Assembly: GCF_017355985.1 (NCBI RefSeq)
Contig: NZ_JAFIQU010000013.1
Location: 1 to 64,000 of the forward strand
DNA length: 64,000 bases
Direction of reading: 5' to 3'
Origin: Arenibaculum pallidiluteum
GTDB taxonomy: Bacteria; Pseudomonadota; Alphaproteobacteria; Azospirillales; Azospirillaceae
Positions within the stretch are counted from its first letter, which is position 1. Each line of letters begins with the position of its first letter. Position numbers and translations under genes: made by a program. Below the pieces are notes generated by a model, which did no database searches, was not told the origin of the DNA, and saw only the letters and a list, made by a program, of their open reading frames with translations. Below, in pieces: positions 1 to 8,931 of this stretch.

Positions 1-86
1 TGAGCATTGCCACAATCGCAGTAAGGGAACTCGTCCGCTCCCGCGTATAAAGAGCTCAATCCATGTGATCTCGCCGGCGGTCAGCC

Positions 87-821
87 CTATGCGTTGTAGC
101 CACCATCTACTGCGATCAGGGCACCGGTGATGAAGGCCCCCTCCGGGCCGACAAGATGCCCGACCATTGCCGCGATCTCCTCGGGCCTGCCGTAGCGGCC
201 CACCGCCATTAGGGCCCTCTCAGCATCCGCGGTCGGTCCGTCGGCCGGATTCATGTCCGTATCGGTCGAACCCGGCTGTATGAGGTTGACCGTGATCCCG
301 CTCGCGCCGACATCCCGCGCCAAGCCTCGGGTGAACCCGATAAGCGCCGACTTGCTCATTGCGTAAAGCGTTACGCCGCCATAGGGCACGCGCTCGGCAA
401 AGCACGACCCGATCGAGATGATCCGCCCACCGCTCCCGAGATGGCGCAGGGCGGCCTGTGAGGCGAGGTATACGGCCCGAACATGGATGGCCAAAGTCCG
501 GTCGATCTCCTCGAGTGTCACGTCGGCTGGAGGTCCAAAGGGGAAGACCCCCGCGTTGTTTACGAGGATATCGAGACGGCCGAGCTCGCGGACCGTCCGC
601 TCGACGGATTCGACCACATCGCCCGGACTGGCGCTGTCCGCCCTGATCGTCAGTCCGCGCCGGCCAGCCGCCACAACTGCATCGACCACTTCCCGGGCAC
701 TGCTCTCAGAAGCGGAGTACGTGATGGCCACGTCCGCCCCCTGTGTCGCAAGCCTCCTAGCAATGGCGGCACCGATGCCGCGGCTGCCGCCGGTTACCAG
801 TGCGATCCTTCCCTCCAACAT
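87..821 (-). CDS. SDR family oxidoreductase
   Basis: This is a classical short-chain dehydrogenase/reductase of about 244 residues, an NAD(P)H-dependent cytosolic oxidoreductase of unknown substrate. The N-terminal TGGSRGIG dinucleotide-binding motif, the NNAG motif after the fourth beta strand and a YAMSK catalytic Tyr/Lys pair are all visible, and the protein ends in the usual DGGYNA. An upstream in-frame start at 854 exists, but the ATG at 821 has a GAGG ribosome-binding site 7 bases ahead and gives the normal family length. It is divergent from a TetR regulator with a palindrome in the shared promoter, so the regulator probably represses it. The substrate cannot be read from the sequence. 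Confidence 0.9.
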   Translation of the reverse strand: MLEGRIALVTGGSRGIGAAIARRLATQGADVAITYSASESSAREVVDAVVAAGRRGLTIRADSASPGDVVESVERTVRELGRLDILVNNAGVFPFGPPADVTLEEIDRTLAIHVRAVYLASQAALRHLGSGGRIISIGSCFAERVPYGGVTLYAMSKSALIGFTRGLARDVGASGITVNLIQPGSTDTDMNPADGPTADAERALMAVGRYGRPEEIAAMVGHLVGPEGAFITGALIAVDGGYNA

Positions 822-834
822 GGCATCCTCGTTT

Positions 835-850
835 TGTATCGATCGGTACA
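835..850. promoter_or_regulatory. Candidate TetR operator between SDR and TetR genes
   Basis: The 16-mer TGTATCGATCGGTACA is a near-perfect palindrome (14 of 16 positions symmetric) lying just upstream of the SDR start. Its right half TCGGTACA recurs at 899-906, immediately upstream of the tetR start. A palindrome plus a repeated half-site in a divergent promoter is the usual layout for TetR autoregulation. Binding is inferred, not shown. Confidence 0.55.
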
Positions 851-926
851 CCATGGAGCATGCGCTTGCCTTCAGCTGTCAAGGGCGTATTTTCCCGGTC
901 GGTACAAAACACGGCACGGATCTCCC

Positions 927-1541
927 ATGCCTCGTCCGCGCAAGTTCGAACGAGCAGAGGCGCTTCGGCGCGCAATGGAAGTCTTTTGGCGGCAGGGCTA
1001 CGAGGGGACTTCGATGAATGACCTGACGGCTGCCATGGGCATCAACCGGCCGAGCCTCTACGCCGCATTCGGTTGCAAGGAGGCGCTGTTCCAGGAGGCG
1101 GTCACGCTCTACGACGCGACCGCAGGCGCACCAGCGGCTCGCGCGCTTGAGGAGGCGCCGACCGCGCGGGAGGCAGTGGAGCGTGTGCTGCGCGTGAACG
1201 CGTCCTATGGCGCAGCGCCGGGAACGGCGCCTGGCTGCATGATCGTCCTCGCAGCGACCGTGGGCAGTCCAGAAACCGAGGAGGTGCGGGCACTTCTCTC
1301 CCGACGGCGTAGCGAAGGTCAGATAGGGCTTCGCAACCGTCTTCAACGCGCCATGGCAGAGGGTGATCTTCCACAGGGCGCTGACATCGACGGGATTGCC
1401 ATGTTCTACACGGCGGTCCTGCAGGGATTGACGATCCAGGCCAGGGATGGAGCGGCCGCCGAGGCTCTCCATCGCGTTGTCGACAAGGCCATGGCAGCGT
1501 GGGATGTGCTGGTCCGTCCCAGCACAGATGAACAGCTGTAG
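927..1541 (+). CDS. TetR/AcrR family transcriptional regulator
   Basis: This 204-residue repressor has an N-terminal TetR helix-turn-helix (about residues 8-55; GYEGTSMNDLTAAMGI then PSLYAAFGCKEALF) and a helical ligand-binding C-terminal half containing GCMIVLAA, typical of the TetR_C subgroup whose neighbours are often reductases. The reading frame is open much further upstream, but that part is antisense to the SDR gene. The ATG at 927 matches the domain start. A plausible promoter is TTGCCT (866-871) with TATTTT (888-893). The divergent SDR gene and the shared palindrome suggest it controls both genes in response to an unknown electrophile or carbonyl compound. Confidence 0.9.
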   Translation: MPRPRKFERAEALRRAMEVFWRQGYEGTSMNDLTAAMGINRPSLYAAFGCKEALFQEAVTLYDATAGAPAARALEEAPTAREAVERVLRVNASYGAAPGTAPGCMIVLAATVGSPETEEVRALLSRRRSEGQIGLRNRLQRAMAEGDLPQGADIDGIAMFYTAVLQGLTIQARDGAAAEALHRVVDKAMAAWDVLVRPSTDEQL

Positions 1542-1779
1542 AGGCTCGCTGATACTGCAGTGCTGACGCGAATTCTGTCCAGTGACGGGTCACACCGCGG
1601 CCATTAGGACGACCAGGACGAACAGACAGTGACGATTACCGCTGCACCGCAGTCCCCGAAGCACGGCAAAGTACCCACGGGCCGGCTGATTGGCCGCTAC
1701 ATCCCAGCCGGTCCACATGCACAATGGAAACCCTGCTGCACGGCCCGGTTATCAAAGGATACCTACGAGGAGGTGCGCA

Positions 1780-2298
1780 TCAAAGCCTTGGGCTCCCAAC
1801 CCAAACGGTCCCTTTCTTCTGTAGATGCACAAAGCAGCACAGGAAGGCGCTCACCGAGCTTCCATCTTCGGTCAATGGAGAAATGACGCCACAAAAGCGC
1901 TTCTGGATCCCTTTTGCAGTCACGAACTCGTCCTCAACCCTGACAGGCTGCCGCGTCGACATGCATGTTCGAAGATTGTCAGCGAGAGGTGCAACGGTAG
2001 GATTTCCCTTTATCACCTCGGACAGAAGAGTCTTAGAGAGCCGTCTTCCATAATTATCGGCAACCGTTTCACCAACGATCACATGGTAGAAATCACTCCC
2101 CCCATCCCTGCTCTCCAACAACACGAGGTAGGGTAGAAGGTTGGGTATCAGCGTTACGTCCAACTTCTTGCGATATGGAAGTTCTCCAATGCCACGCATT
2201 TCATTCCAGAAAGCGAGGAATCGGCCTAACAGATCTTCGGGCATCCGATCAGCCTCGACCTTTCCGACCACTCGGGGTGAGCGGTATGATCCGATCAA
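1780..2298 (-). CDS. PAS domain protein (PAS_5-like)
   Basis: This protein of about 172 residues has the layout of the alphaproteobacterial PAS_5 family: an N-terminal helix with FLAFWNEMRG, a PYRKKLDVTLIPNLLPYL segment, then a PAS-like fold with FYHVIVGETVADNYG. No effector domain is attached, so it probably acts as a small sensor or partner protein. The annotated start is TTG at 2298; the ATG at 2244 is an alternative. Its base composition is visibly less GC-rich than the core genes. A second protein of the same type lies at 5438-5995. Family assignment is by recognised pattern and the function is unknown. Confidence 0.6.
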   Translation of the reverse strand: MIGSYRSPRVVGKVEADRMPEDLLGRFLAFWNEMRGIGELPYRKKLDVTLIPNLLPYLVLLESRDGGSDFYHVIVGETVADNYGRRLSKTLLSEVIKGNPTVAPLADNLRTCMSTRQPVRVEDEFVTAKGIQKRFCGVISPLTEDGSSVSAFLCCFVHLQKKGTVWVGSPRL

Positions 2299-2690
2299 CA
2301 GATACGCCTTAATTGGGTTACTACGTTCTCGGTGAGAGCCGCGCCTGGGATGAACCTGCCGATCGTCGCAGCGCTTGCTGCCTCTCCCGCACCGGTCCTA
2401 CGCATTGAGAAACGGCGCAGCGTGCTCCTGGAAGGGGCGGCAGCCCGGATCTCGTCGGAGTTTATCAATGCGCCCATTTCTACCAATGCACGGCGAAAGA
2501 CAATTCAGAACATACTGGCTGCTAACAGACAGAATTTCTAATTTCACTGCATTCACCCGTCATGATCTACTCACCTTCCTAATCAGCCAATCCTTGCAGC
2601 GTTTACAACTTTTAAAATCTGCCCCTGAAATAATACTTGGCTTGTCTCATTAGATTCCAAGTATTCACATTGACCATTACTATCCCGGAA
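2299..2690. other. AT-richer intergenic stretch, nothing recognised
   Basis: About 390 bases with lower GC than the surrounding core and only short reading frames without credible ribosome-binding sites. I see no RNA gene, repeat or terminator here. It separates a PAS-type gene from a decayed RTX-type gene and fits the eroded character of this part of the window. Confidence 0.5.
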
Positions 2691-2699
2691 ACTCGGGCA

Positions 2700-3516
2700 T
2701 CCGAGACCTCCGCAGGCGAGAAGCTGGTTCAGGGCGGCCCAGGAGCCGATGCGATCCTCGCCAGCCCGGCCGTGACCTTCGACTGGGTGCCCGCGAGGGG
2801 AACTCCTACTCGGCGCACTCATCCTATTATGACTGGTGGAAAAATTCCGGTGAGTACATCACGCATCGCGTTGTTTCGCTGAGCACCGCAAATGACACGG
2901 TCGTCTTCGAAACGTCATCCCCGCCCCTGACCTTCTCCATGGATCCGGTCGAATTCCGCTTCGAGGGGACTGAGGGCCTGGATGCGGACCTGCAATACCC
3001 TCGAGACGACTGGGATCTCGTCTGGTCCCGAGACCCGGAGACACAGGTTCTCGCCCCCCCACATCCTGCAAGAGATCCATAACGGATGGCTCTGGTACGG
3101 GCCGGACCAGATGCATTTCTACAAGCATGGACGATGAGCACTACGAGCAGAATGAGCGAGGTCGATGGCTGTTGCGCGACGCGCCCGACTTGACGGCGCT
3201 CGGCGGCGACGGCGCCGACATCATCTACGGTGGAACGGGGAACCACAGCCTGCTTGGGCAAGGAGGCAACGACCGGCTTCAGGAAGGAGTTGGCATTGCG
3301 TTCCTGGCCCGTGGGCAGGGTGACGACCGGCTGGATGGCGGAATCGGATCCCAGATCCTCAACGGGGGTGCAGGGAAGGACACGCTGATCGGCGGGACGG
3401 CGGACCAGACACCCATCGGGGGCGCCGGGCGCGACGACCTGCAGGCGATCGCTGGATGGCCCACTCCCCTTCGGTTATGCCCCAACCACGCCGCTTGGAC
3501 GCCGACGACACTGATC
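2700..3516 (+). pseudogene. RTX-type calcium-binding protein, broken by frameshifts
   Basis: Fragments of one protein lie in three frames. Frame A near 2720-2750 gives LVQGGPGADAIL. Frame B from 2795 gives about 90 residues without a start codon (EGNSYSAHSSYYDWWKNSGE onward) ending at a stop after 3077. Skipping one base in the seven-C run at 3054-3060 restores HILQEIHNGWLWYGPDQMHF. Frame C from 3127 carries at least four glycine/aspartate nonapeptides (GGDGADIIYGGTG, GGNDRL, GQGDDRLDGG, GGAGKDTLIGG), the hallmark of RTX Ca2+-binding beta-rolls usually exported by type I secretion. No type I exporter is nearby. The N-terminal part is not recognised. The gene is almost certainly non-functional unless the C run is a sequencing error. 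Confidence 0.65.
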
Positions 3517-4611
3517 TCATGTAGGCAGGCCGTCGTTTTCGGCGACCGGATCGGCCTTACGGGCCTCGCCTTCAGTCCAGTCCTCGAGGAGGTTGAAGGC
3601 GACGGCCAGGAGCGTGGGGCCGAGAAAGATGCCGACGAGCCCGAAGCCCAGCACTCCACCGACGGCGCCCAGGAAAACGAGGACAAAGGGTAGCGCGCTG
3701 GTGCGCGAGATCAGCATCGGCTTGAGGATGTTGTCGACGCCCGACACGATGACTAGGCCCCAGATACCCAGAAAAGCCGCCCAAGCGAAGTCGCCCTTCC
3801 ATGCGAGCCAAAGCGCAGCCGGAGCCCAGATCAGGGGCGGCGCCCCGGGAATCAGTGAGGCCACGAAGGTCAGCAACCCCAAGAAGAGCGCCCCGGGAAT
3901 ACCTGATATCCAGAAGCCGATCCCGGCCAAAAGCCCCTGGGCGAGGGCTGTACCGATGACACCGTAGACAACGCCCCGAACAGTCGCGGCTGCGACCTGG
4001 ATCAGGTGCTCGCCGCGCTCGGTGAACTTGGACAATAGGACGCGCAGGCGCTGCGATGCGGCCTCGCCGTTCCGGTAAAGGAAGAACGCGATAAAGACAG
4101 AGAGCGCGAGCTCGACCAGTCCCTTGCCGAAAGTACCGCCGGCTGCAATGGCGAATCGCGCAGCGGGCTCGACAAACCCCTGGACCATATCAAGTACTCG
4201 CGCACGATCTGCCGCGAGCTCGTTCCAGTAGTCGTGGAACTCGGTGCCAACGAGCGGGAGGGAGGCCACCCACACCGGCGCGGCGGGCAGGCCTTCGGCA
4301 AAGACAGTTCGCGCCTTGGCGACGACACCCGCGGTGTCGTCGGCGACCGATGCTACGACGACGGCGAAGGGCACGATGAGCACGACGGCGATGGCAAGCG
4401 TCATGATCGAGGCCGCAAACGTCCTGCTTCCGTGCAGAAGCGTCTCAAGACGCATGAAAATCGGCCAGGTCGAATAGGCCAGAATCATCGCCCAGAGGAG
4501 CGAGGTGAGGAAAGGGAAGACGACCACGAGGCAACCTAGCGCGAGGGCCGAGGCCGCCGCGATACCGGTCCCCCTTTCGAAAGTCTCCTTAAGCTTCATG
4601 ATGTCGTCCAT
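3517..4611 (-). CDS. AI-2E family transporter (PerM-type permease)
   Basis: This is a 364-residue polytopic inner-membrane protein. Two N-terminal helices (about residues 18-48) precede a third (about 68-88), a long soluble stretch follows, and four or five helices fill the C-terminal half. The family signature region is present: GIPGALFLGLLTFVASLIPG, then VDNILKPMLIS and GPTLLAVAFNLL. The family includes TqsA-like exporters and Na+/H+ antiporters, so the substrate cannot be assigned. ATG 4611 is preceded by a GGGATGGG element; ATG 4599 is also possible. It is convergent with the broken RTX gene and looks intact. Confidence 0.88.
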   Translation of the reverse strand: MDDIMKLKETFERGTGIAAASALALGCLVVVFPFLTSLLWAMILAYSTWPIFMRLETLLHGSRTFAASIMTLAIAVVLIVPFAVVVASVADDTAGVVAKARTVFAEGLPAAPVWVASLPLVGTEFHDYWNELAADRARVLDMVQGFVEPAARFAIAAGGTFGKGLVELALSVFIAFFLYRNGEAASQRLRVLLSKFTERGEHLIQVAAATVRGVVYGVIGTALAQGLLAGIGFWISGIPGALFLGLLTFVASLIPGAPPLIWAPAALWLAWKGDFAWAAFLGIWGLVIVSGVDNILKPMLISRTSALPFVLVFLGAVGGVLGFGLVGIFLGPTLLAVAFNLLEDWTEGEARKADPVAENDGLPT

Positions 4612-4785
4612 CCCATCCCGCAGAACAATAAGCGCCGAGGCAATTTAGGAAGAGAATGCGATACCGGCACGCCGTCGTCATGCGGAGCCCGTTAGGGGGC
4701 TGGAGCGATAGCGGCTGGCCCGGGTCCGGGAAATGGACCGGAGGTCAGGCTGCGCAACTGCTACTGCCTGTGCCTTCTTGTCCGG

Positions 4786-5328
4786 ATGGCCATTCGCGGA
4801 GCTTGGACCATCGCTTGGTCTCGTTGCGGGCCTTCACTGCGACCGCGAGGGCTTCCGCCGCCCAACCAGCACGACCAGGCGCCTGCCGCATGTGACCGTT
4901 TCTCGCGGAGCCTCGGGACGCGCCTGCCCGACGTGCGGATCGCGATCCACTGCGAGATGGGCCGCAGCCGGTCCGCGGCCATCGCCCTGGGCATCATCGC
5001 CGACGAGCTCGGGCCCGGGCGCGAGAGCGAAGCCGTCGCCGAGCTGCTCAGCCGCGACATCGAAGGCCATGTCTCGCCGTATCCGCTCCTGATCCATATC
5101 CTCGACCAACGCCTCTGGCGCTACGGTGCGCTCGAGGCGGCCCTCGCCGCAGCCAGCCCCGCCTATGTGGCAGCCCGCGACCACTGGGCTGCCGTGGCTG
5201 CCGATCCGGAGGGCGCTCTGAAGGCGCGCACCAAGCGCCGTCGGCGGCCGCGCCGCAGCGAGTTCGACCAGGACGTATCCGGCGATTGGCCGCGATGGAT
5301 TGTAGGAAAGGAAGACCTGCCGACGTAA
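4786..5328 (+). pseudogene. Tyrosine/dual-specificity phosphatase-like protein, N-terminus lost
   Basis: The conserved part begins near residue 48 with VRIAIHCEMGRSRSAA, the HCxxGxxRS active-site loop of cysteine phosphatases, followed by a helical tail with DQRLWRYGALEAAL as in short alphaproteobacterial phosphatases. The 45 residues before it are arginine- and proline-rich and do not resemble the expected N-terminal strands. No ribosome-binding site clearly marks a start. I therefore read it as a 5'-damaged gene, although an internal start giving a short active protein cannot be excluded. The loop itself keeps the catalytic Cys and Arg. Confidence 0.5.
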
Positions 5329-5437
5329 TAATTTCGGCAGGTTCGAGGTATGTCGAGGAACCCTTTGAGGGTCCTGTAAAGGCCCCCAGCGATCCTGTCC
5401 ATCGGACGCGGGTACTCGGGCCCGATTACCGCCTTGT

Positions 5438-5995
5438 TCAGCCGGCGGTCCCGCGTTCCCGTTTGGATCGCCACACGCGCGGCTCCGGCCTTCGACCCTC
5501 GTTGCGCGAGCGAGGATAGACGAGCTTGGCCATGTACTGATCGATGGACTGCCCATCGCCGGACAATGGCAGCAGCAGGGAATCGAACCCGAAGACCTGG
5601 CCGTCGATCGTGCGCTCGCCGGCGGCGCTGACTGGCTCGCCATGCGCCAGAGCATTCGTGAAAAGCCGCAGGCAGAAGTCCCGGAAGACAGGATCAGGCT
5701 GATCCTCGAAGGTCTCGTGCGTCATGTCGTAGCCGGCCGCCTCGGTGATCAGATCGCCGATCAGCCGATAGCGGAAACGCAGCGGGTCATGCTCGACCGC
5801 GATCAGCATCAGCTCGCCGAGGTGAAGGCGGAACGCTTCCGGGTCGATGTCGCCGCGGGCTGGCCAGCGCCGGCTACCGCGCAGACCATCCCAGACCCGT
5901 AGGAGGTCCAGCAGATCCGGTTCGCGCGTCACGACCCTGGAGTAGCGAGCCAGGTAAGCTGCGGCCAAGGGAACAAAGGCACCCTGGTTCGGCAT
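5438..5995 (-). CDS. PAS domain protein (PAS_5-like)
   Basis: This 185-residue protein has the PAS_5-family opening LLRVWDGLRGSRRWPARGDIDPEAF, where the family motif is a W..LRG...P.R.DIDP pattern, followed by strands resembling a PAS fold (FRYRLIGDLITEAAG). No output domain is fused. The start ATG 5995 has a very strong AGGAGGTGA ribosome-binding site 7 bases upstream, and that site overlaps the stop of the fragment at 6003-6216, suggesting former translational coupling. It is a distant paralogue of the protein at 1780-2298. The role is unknown; PAS_5 proteins are often linked to signalling, but nothing here identifies a ligand. Confidence 0.7.
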   Translation of the reverse strand: MPNQGAFVPLAAAYLARYSRVVTREPDLLDLLRVWDGLRGSRRWPARGDIDPEAFRLHLGELMLIAVEHDPLRFRYRLIGDLITEAAGYDMTHETFEDQPDPVFRDFCLRLFTNALAHGEPVSAAGERTIDGQVFGFDSLLLPLSGDGQSIDQYMAKLVYPRSRNEGRRPEPRVWRSKRERGTAG

Positions 5996-6002
5996 CGATT
6001 TT

Positions 6003-6216
6003 TCACCTCCTCGCCAATGCCCTGATCCGCTCCGGGCCCAGTTCGCCCTCCTGTCCCCAGCCCCCGGCGCCCGACTTCACGGCCGGCCGGAACTGATCGT
6101 AGAGCCGGAATCCCGAGCGCGCGAGCTCCGCCGGCTCCAGCGAGCCCGCGAGCTTCTCCAAGGCGGCGCGCGACGAGTCCAGAGCGTCGGAACTTGCCGG
6201 CGAGATATCGCTCCAC
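6003..6216 (-). pseudogene. C-terminal fragment of a conserved hypothetical protein
   Basis: Reading the minus strand toward the TGA at 6005-6003 gives SSRAALEKLAGSLEPAELAR, then GFRLYDQFRPAVKSG and GWGQEGELGPERIRALARR. This resembles the C-terminus of a short alphaproteobacterial hypothetical family ending in FRP...G..GWG..G.L...RIRAL. No start codon precedes it in this frame. Upstream, another frame carries GKPIAPLSVERYLAGKF, which may be the preceding part after a frameshift. It is probably a decayed remnant that once led into the PAS gene. Confidence 0.45.
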
Positions 6217-6384
6217 GCTGAGCGGCGCGATCGGTTTGCCCCTATTGCCGGCCGTCAGCGCCCTCGGGCCGGTTCATCAAAGGGGCACCGATTCACGGCA
6301 GCGCAAAGCGGGCCGGGTTGAGCCGCCACCGATCCCTTTTGCCTCTCCGGCACCGGCGCAACTACAAACACGTTCTGAACTGCT

Positions 6385-6849
6385 CTAGCCGATCGTAGAA
6401 AGAAGAAGCATTAGGCCCGCAAGGTTGAACGCCATGTGAGAAACGATAGAGTGCTGGAGTCCTCGGCCTCTAACGAGCCACCACAGGCAAATAGCTAGGA
6501 TGAACTGAGGTATAAGGACCGCCTCAGCTCCATGCACCACGGCAAAAAGTGCCGATATGGCAGTTCCTGATGCCTAATAGTATTTGTCTACACTAAGGCC
6601 TAGCCGGATCAGTATCGCGGCTGGGCCCCGGAACAGGACTTCTTCAACCGTGGGACCGATAACGACAACCATGATGAAGGTCCACACGACACTCTGCTCG
6701 AGTTCGTCGGCGACCATATCCTCATTCGCGCTACCTAGAGCTGGCAGGCCGAATAATGCCGCGAACAAATCCAATGCAGGTAGGACCAACGCAACCAGCA
6801 CGGCGGTTTCAAGCAAGATGCGGGCCATGTCACCAAGGTGACGTGGCAA
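6385..6849 (-). pseudogene. CPBP family intramembrane protease with in-frame amber stop
   Basis: Reading through the TAG at 6576-6574 yields one continuous 154-codon frame with all three CPBP (Abi/CAAX protease-like) motifs in order: EEVLFRG before the stop, FAVVHG and SHMAFN after it. The stop falls between motif 1, which has the glutamates, and motifs 2-3, which have the catalytic histidines, so the truncated 91-residue product cannot be active. Three hydrophobic segments surround the motifs. The protein is short for the family even when read through, and the gene is less GC-rich than its surroundings, consistent with transfer and decay. Confidence 0.8.
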
Positions 6850-7047
6850 GACATGTTAGGATGATGTCGGCATATTATTAAGCTGCGGCCAAGCCGCTGA
6901 CTCCCGGTGATACGGCGCTTGAGTGATTATGCGGCAGCATCAAGTCGATCCGACGTCCTTCGGGCGTCGGGACGACGGAGTCCGCGTTGCCATTCCATCC
7001 ACCTGCAGCATCCGGAAAATGCTCAACCCGCGCGCGCCGTCATACCG

Positions 7048-7152
7048 GCCGTGCGAAATGTATAGGGTCGTGCGGTCTACACCGAACTGATTGGCCACTT
7101 GGCCAACCGTCATCCTCGAATCAGTGAGGAGTGTCCGCGCCATCTTGACATT
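7048..7152 (-). pseudogene. Serine recombinase (resolvase) C-terminal HTH remnant
   Basis: A short stretch within an open frame at 6940-7317 reads VKMARTLLTDSRMTVGQVAN followed by QFGVDRTTLYISHG. This matches the C-terminal helix-turn-helix of resolvase/invertase-type serine recombinases (A..LL.....TV..VA..FGV.R.TLY). Neither the catalytic N-terminal domain nor its serine is nearby, so this is a remnant of a mobile element rather than a gene. The residues on either side are not family-like. Confidence 0.55.
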
Positions 7153-7331
7153 CGTCCGTCCGGACGGCTCCGGCACAGAGGTAGTCCGGGAACATGGAGG
7201 CGCAGACGCGAGGGACGCCGTCAGCGCACTCATCAGCGCATCCCGCAGGAAATCGCTAGCTTCCCGTCGCGCCGTGGAAGTGCGTCGCCACGACGGGTAC
7301 TGACATCCCACCGGCAAGTGTCCAGAGCCGC

Positions 7332-8441
7332 TCAGTGCCCGATGTCGAAAAGGTCACCGTATTGCCGAGGCTGGGATCGGTGATACTGGTCCGGTGCATG
7401 AACGCGCGCTCCAAAATGGGCGGCGGCATGCCAGGGCCAGCGCGGGTTGTAGAGGACCGTCCGCGCCAGCGCGATCAGGTCGGCATCGCCGGTGCCGACG
7501 ATCGCTTCCGCCTGCTCGAATTCGGTGATGAGCCCGACGGCAATCACAGGCATGCGCGTCGCCGCCTTCACGGCGCGGGCAAGGGGTACCTGATAGCTCG
7601 GTCCGACCGGGATGCGCTGGGCTGGGCTGAGGCCGCCGCTCGACACGTGGATCGCGGCGCAGCCTCGGGCTTCCAAGGCGCGCGTGAAGGCGAGCGTCTG
7701 CTCGATGTCCCAGCCACCCTCGACCCAGTCGGTGGCGGACACGCGGGTGGTGACCGGCCGGTCGGCCGGGAAGGCCGCCCGGACCGCCTCGAACACCTCG
7801 AGCGGGAAGCGCATGCGGTTCTCGAGGCTGCCGCCATACTCGTCCTCGCGCCGGTTCGAAAGCGGCGAGAGGAACTGGTGGAGGAGGTAGCCATGGGCGG
7901 CATGGACCTGGATGGCGTCGATTCCCAACCGCGCGGAGCGCCGGGCCGCGCCGGCGAAGGCGTCGCGGATGCGGTCCAGGCCCTGCCGGTCGAGCGCGAT
8001 CGGCGGGTTCTCTCCCGCCTCGTACGGGTCCGCGGAGGGGGCGACCGTCTGCCAGCCATTCTCATGCTCGGGGGCGATCTGTGCACCTCCCTTCCAAGGC
8101 TGATCGGTCGAAGCCTTGCGGCCGGCGTGGGCAAGCTGGATGGCAATCGGAATGCTTGACCAACCGCGCACGCTCTCGAGCACGCGTCCGATCGCCGCTT
8201 CCGTCTCCTCAGACCAAAGGCCAACGTCGGCGTAGGTGATGCGGCCTTCGGGCAGCACCGCCGTCGCCTCGATCGTCAGGAGCGCCGCGCCGGATAAGGC
8301 AAGATGGCCGAGATGGATGAGGTGCCAGTCCGTCATGCACCCGTCCACCGCCGAGTACTGACACATCGGCGCGATGACGATCCGGTTGGCGAGTTCGAGC
8401 TCGCCGACGCGCACCGGCGTGAAGAGGCGGGCTCGGCTCAT
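7332..8441 (-). CDS. NADH:flavin oxidoreductase, old yellow enzyme (YqjM/NamA-like)
   Basis: This FMN-dependent ene-reductase of about 369 residues forms a TIM barrel. It carries IAPMCQYSA near the N-terminus, with the YqjM-type regulatory cysteine, LAHAGRK (substrate-binding His), the HAAHGYLLHQFLSPLSNRR segment, EYGGSLENRMRF, and a C-terminal ALARTVLYNPRWPWHAA phosphate/flavin region. The frame is open 38 codons further upstream, but MSRARLFTPV at 8441 is the usual family start. These enzymes reduce activated C=C bonds of enones, quinones or nitro-compounds using NADPH. It stands alone between a recombinase remnant and an IS fragment. Confidence 0.92.
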   Translation of the reverse strand: MSRARLFTPVRVGELELANRIVIAPMCQYSAVDGCMTDWHLIHLGHLALSGAALLTIEATAVLPEGRITYADVGLWSEETEAAIGRVLESVRGWSSIPIAIQLAHAGRKASTDQPWKGGAQIAPEHENGWQTVAPSADPYEAGENPPIALDRQGLDRIRDAFAGAARRSARLGIDAIQVHAAHGYLLHQFLSPLSNRREDEYGGSLENRMRFPLEVFEAVRAAFPADRPVTTRVSATDWVEGGWDIEQTLAFTRALEARGCAAIHVSSGGLSPAQRIPVGPSYQVPLARAVKAATRMPVIAVGLITEFEQAEAIVGTGDADLIALARTVLYNPRWPWHAAAHFGARVHAPDQYHRSQPRQYGDLFDIGH

Positions 8442-8555
8442 TGTGCGCCCGCTCCACTGCGGACAAACGGACCTCGCCAGCAGGATCTGGCGAGGGCTGG
8501 CGGCGAAATGACGGAAGTCTCGACGGCCATGGCTCAGGCTCCTTCGCGCCACCAA

Positions 8556-8931
8556 CAGGGCTGGCCGGAACCTGTCTTCGCGGCTTGCTGGCGTATACCG
8601 TGGGCCTACGTTCTGTGGCCGCGGAAAGGTCTGCGGCCAGCGGCGGGCGAAATCCGGAATGCGCGGGGCGGAGCGACCATTTCGCCGTCGTGCGGCACAC
8701 GATGGGACTCGCTGCTGTGGTTCTGTTCTCCCACAGCGGTTCGGTCGATGTGGGCGCCAAGAGTTGGGGAAGGCACTGGCTCAGCGATAAGTTCGGCGCG
8801 AGTCCGGAGGCTGTAGGCGAGCCTGGCCGCCTTGAAGGTTTAGGCCCGGTTGTCAGAACCCCAGAGCCTATAGTTCGAGCGAGATCCGGTGACGGTCAGC
8901 CGGTTTCCGTGCATTTGGCACGGGAGCGAAC
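8556..8931. other. Gene-free flank between OYE gene and IS remnant
   Basis: About 370 bases with no credible coding region; the open frames here lack ribosome-binding sites. The 3' part presumably includes the left end of the IS5-type element. I looked for a terminal inverted repeat matching the right side near 9690-9740 and did not find one. Confidence 0.4.

Noticed and set aside
2295-2486. A 63-codon minus-strand frame (MVEMGALINSDEIRAA...)
   Set aside because: It has no ribosome-binding site or family resemblance and lies in a decayed region.
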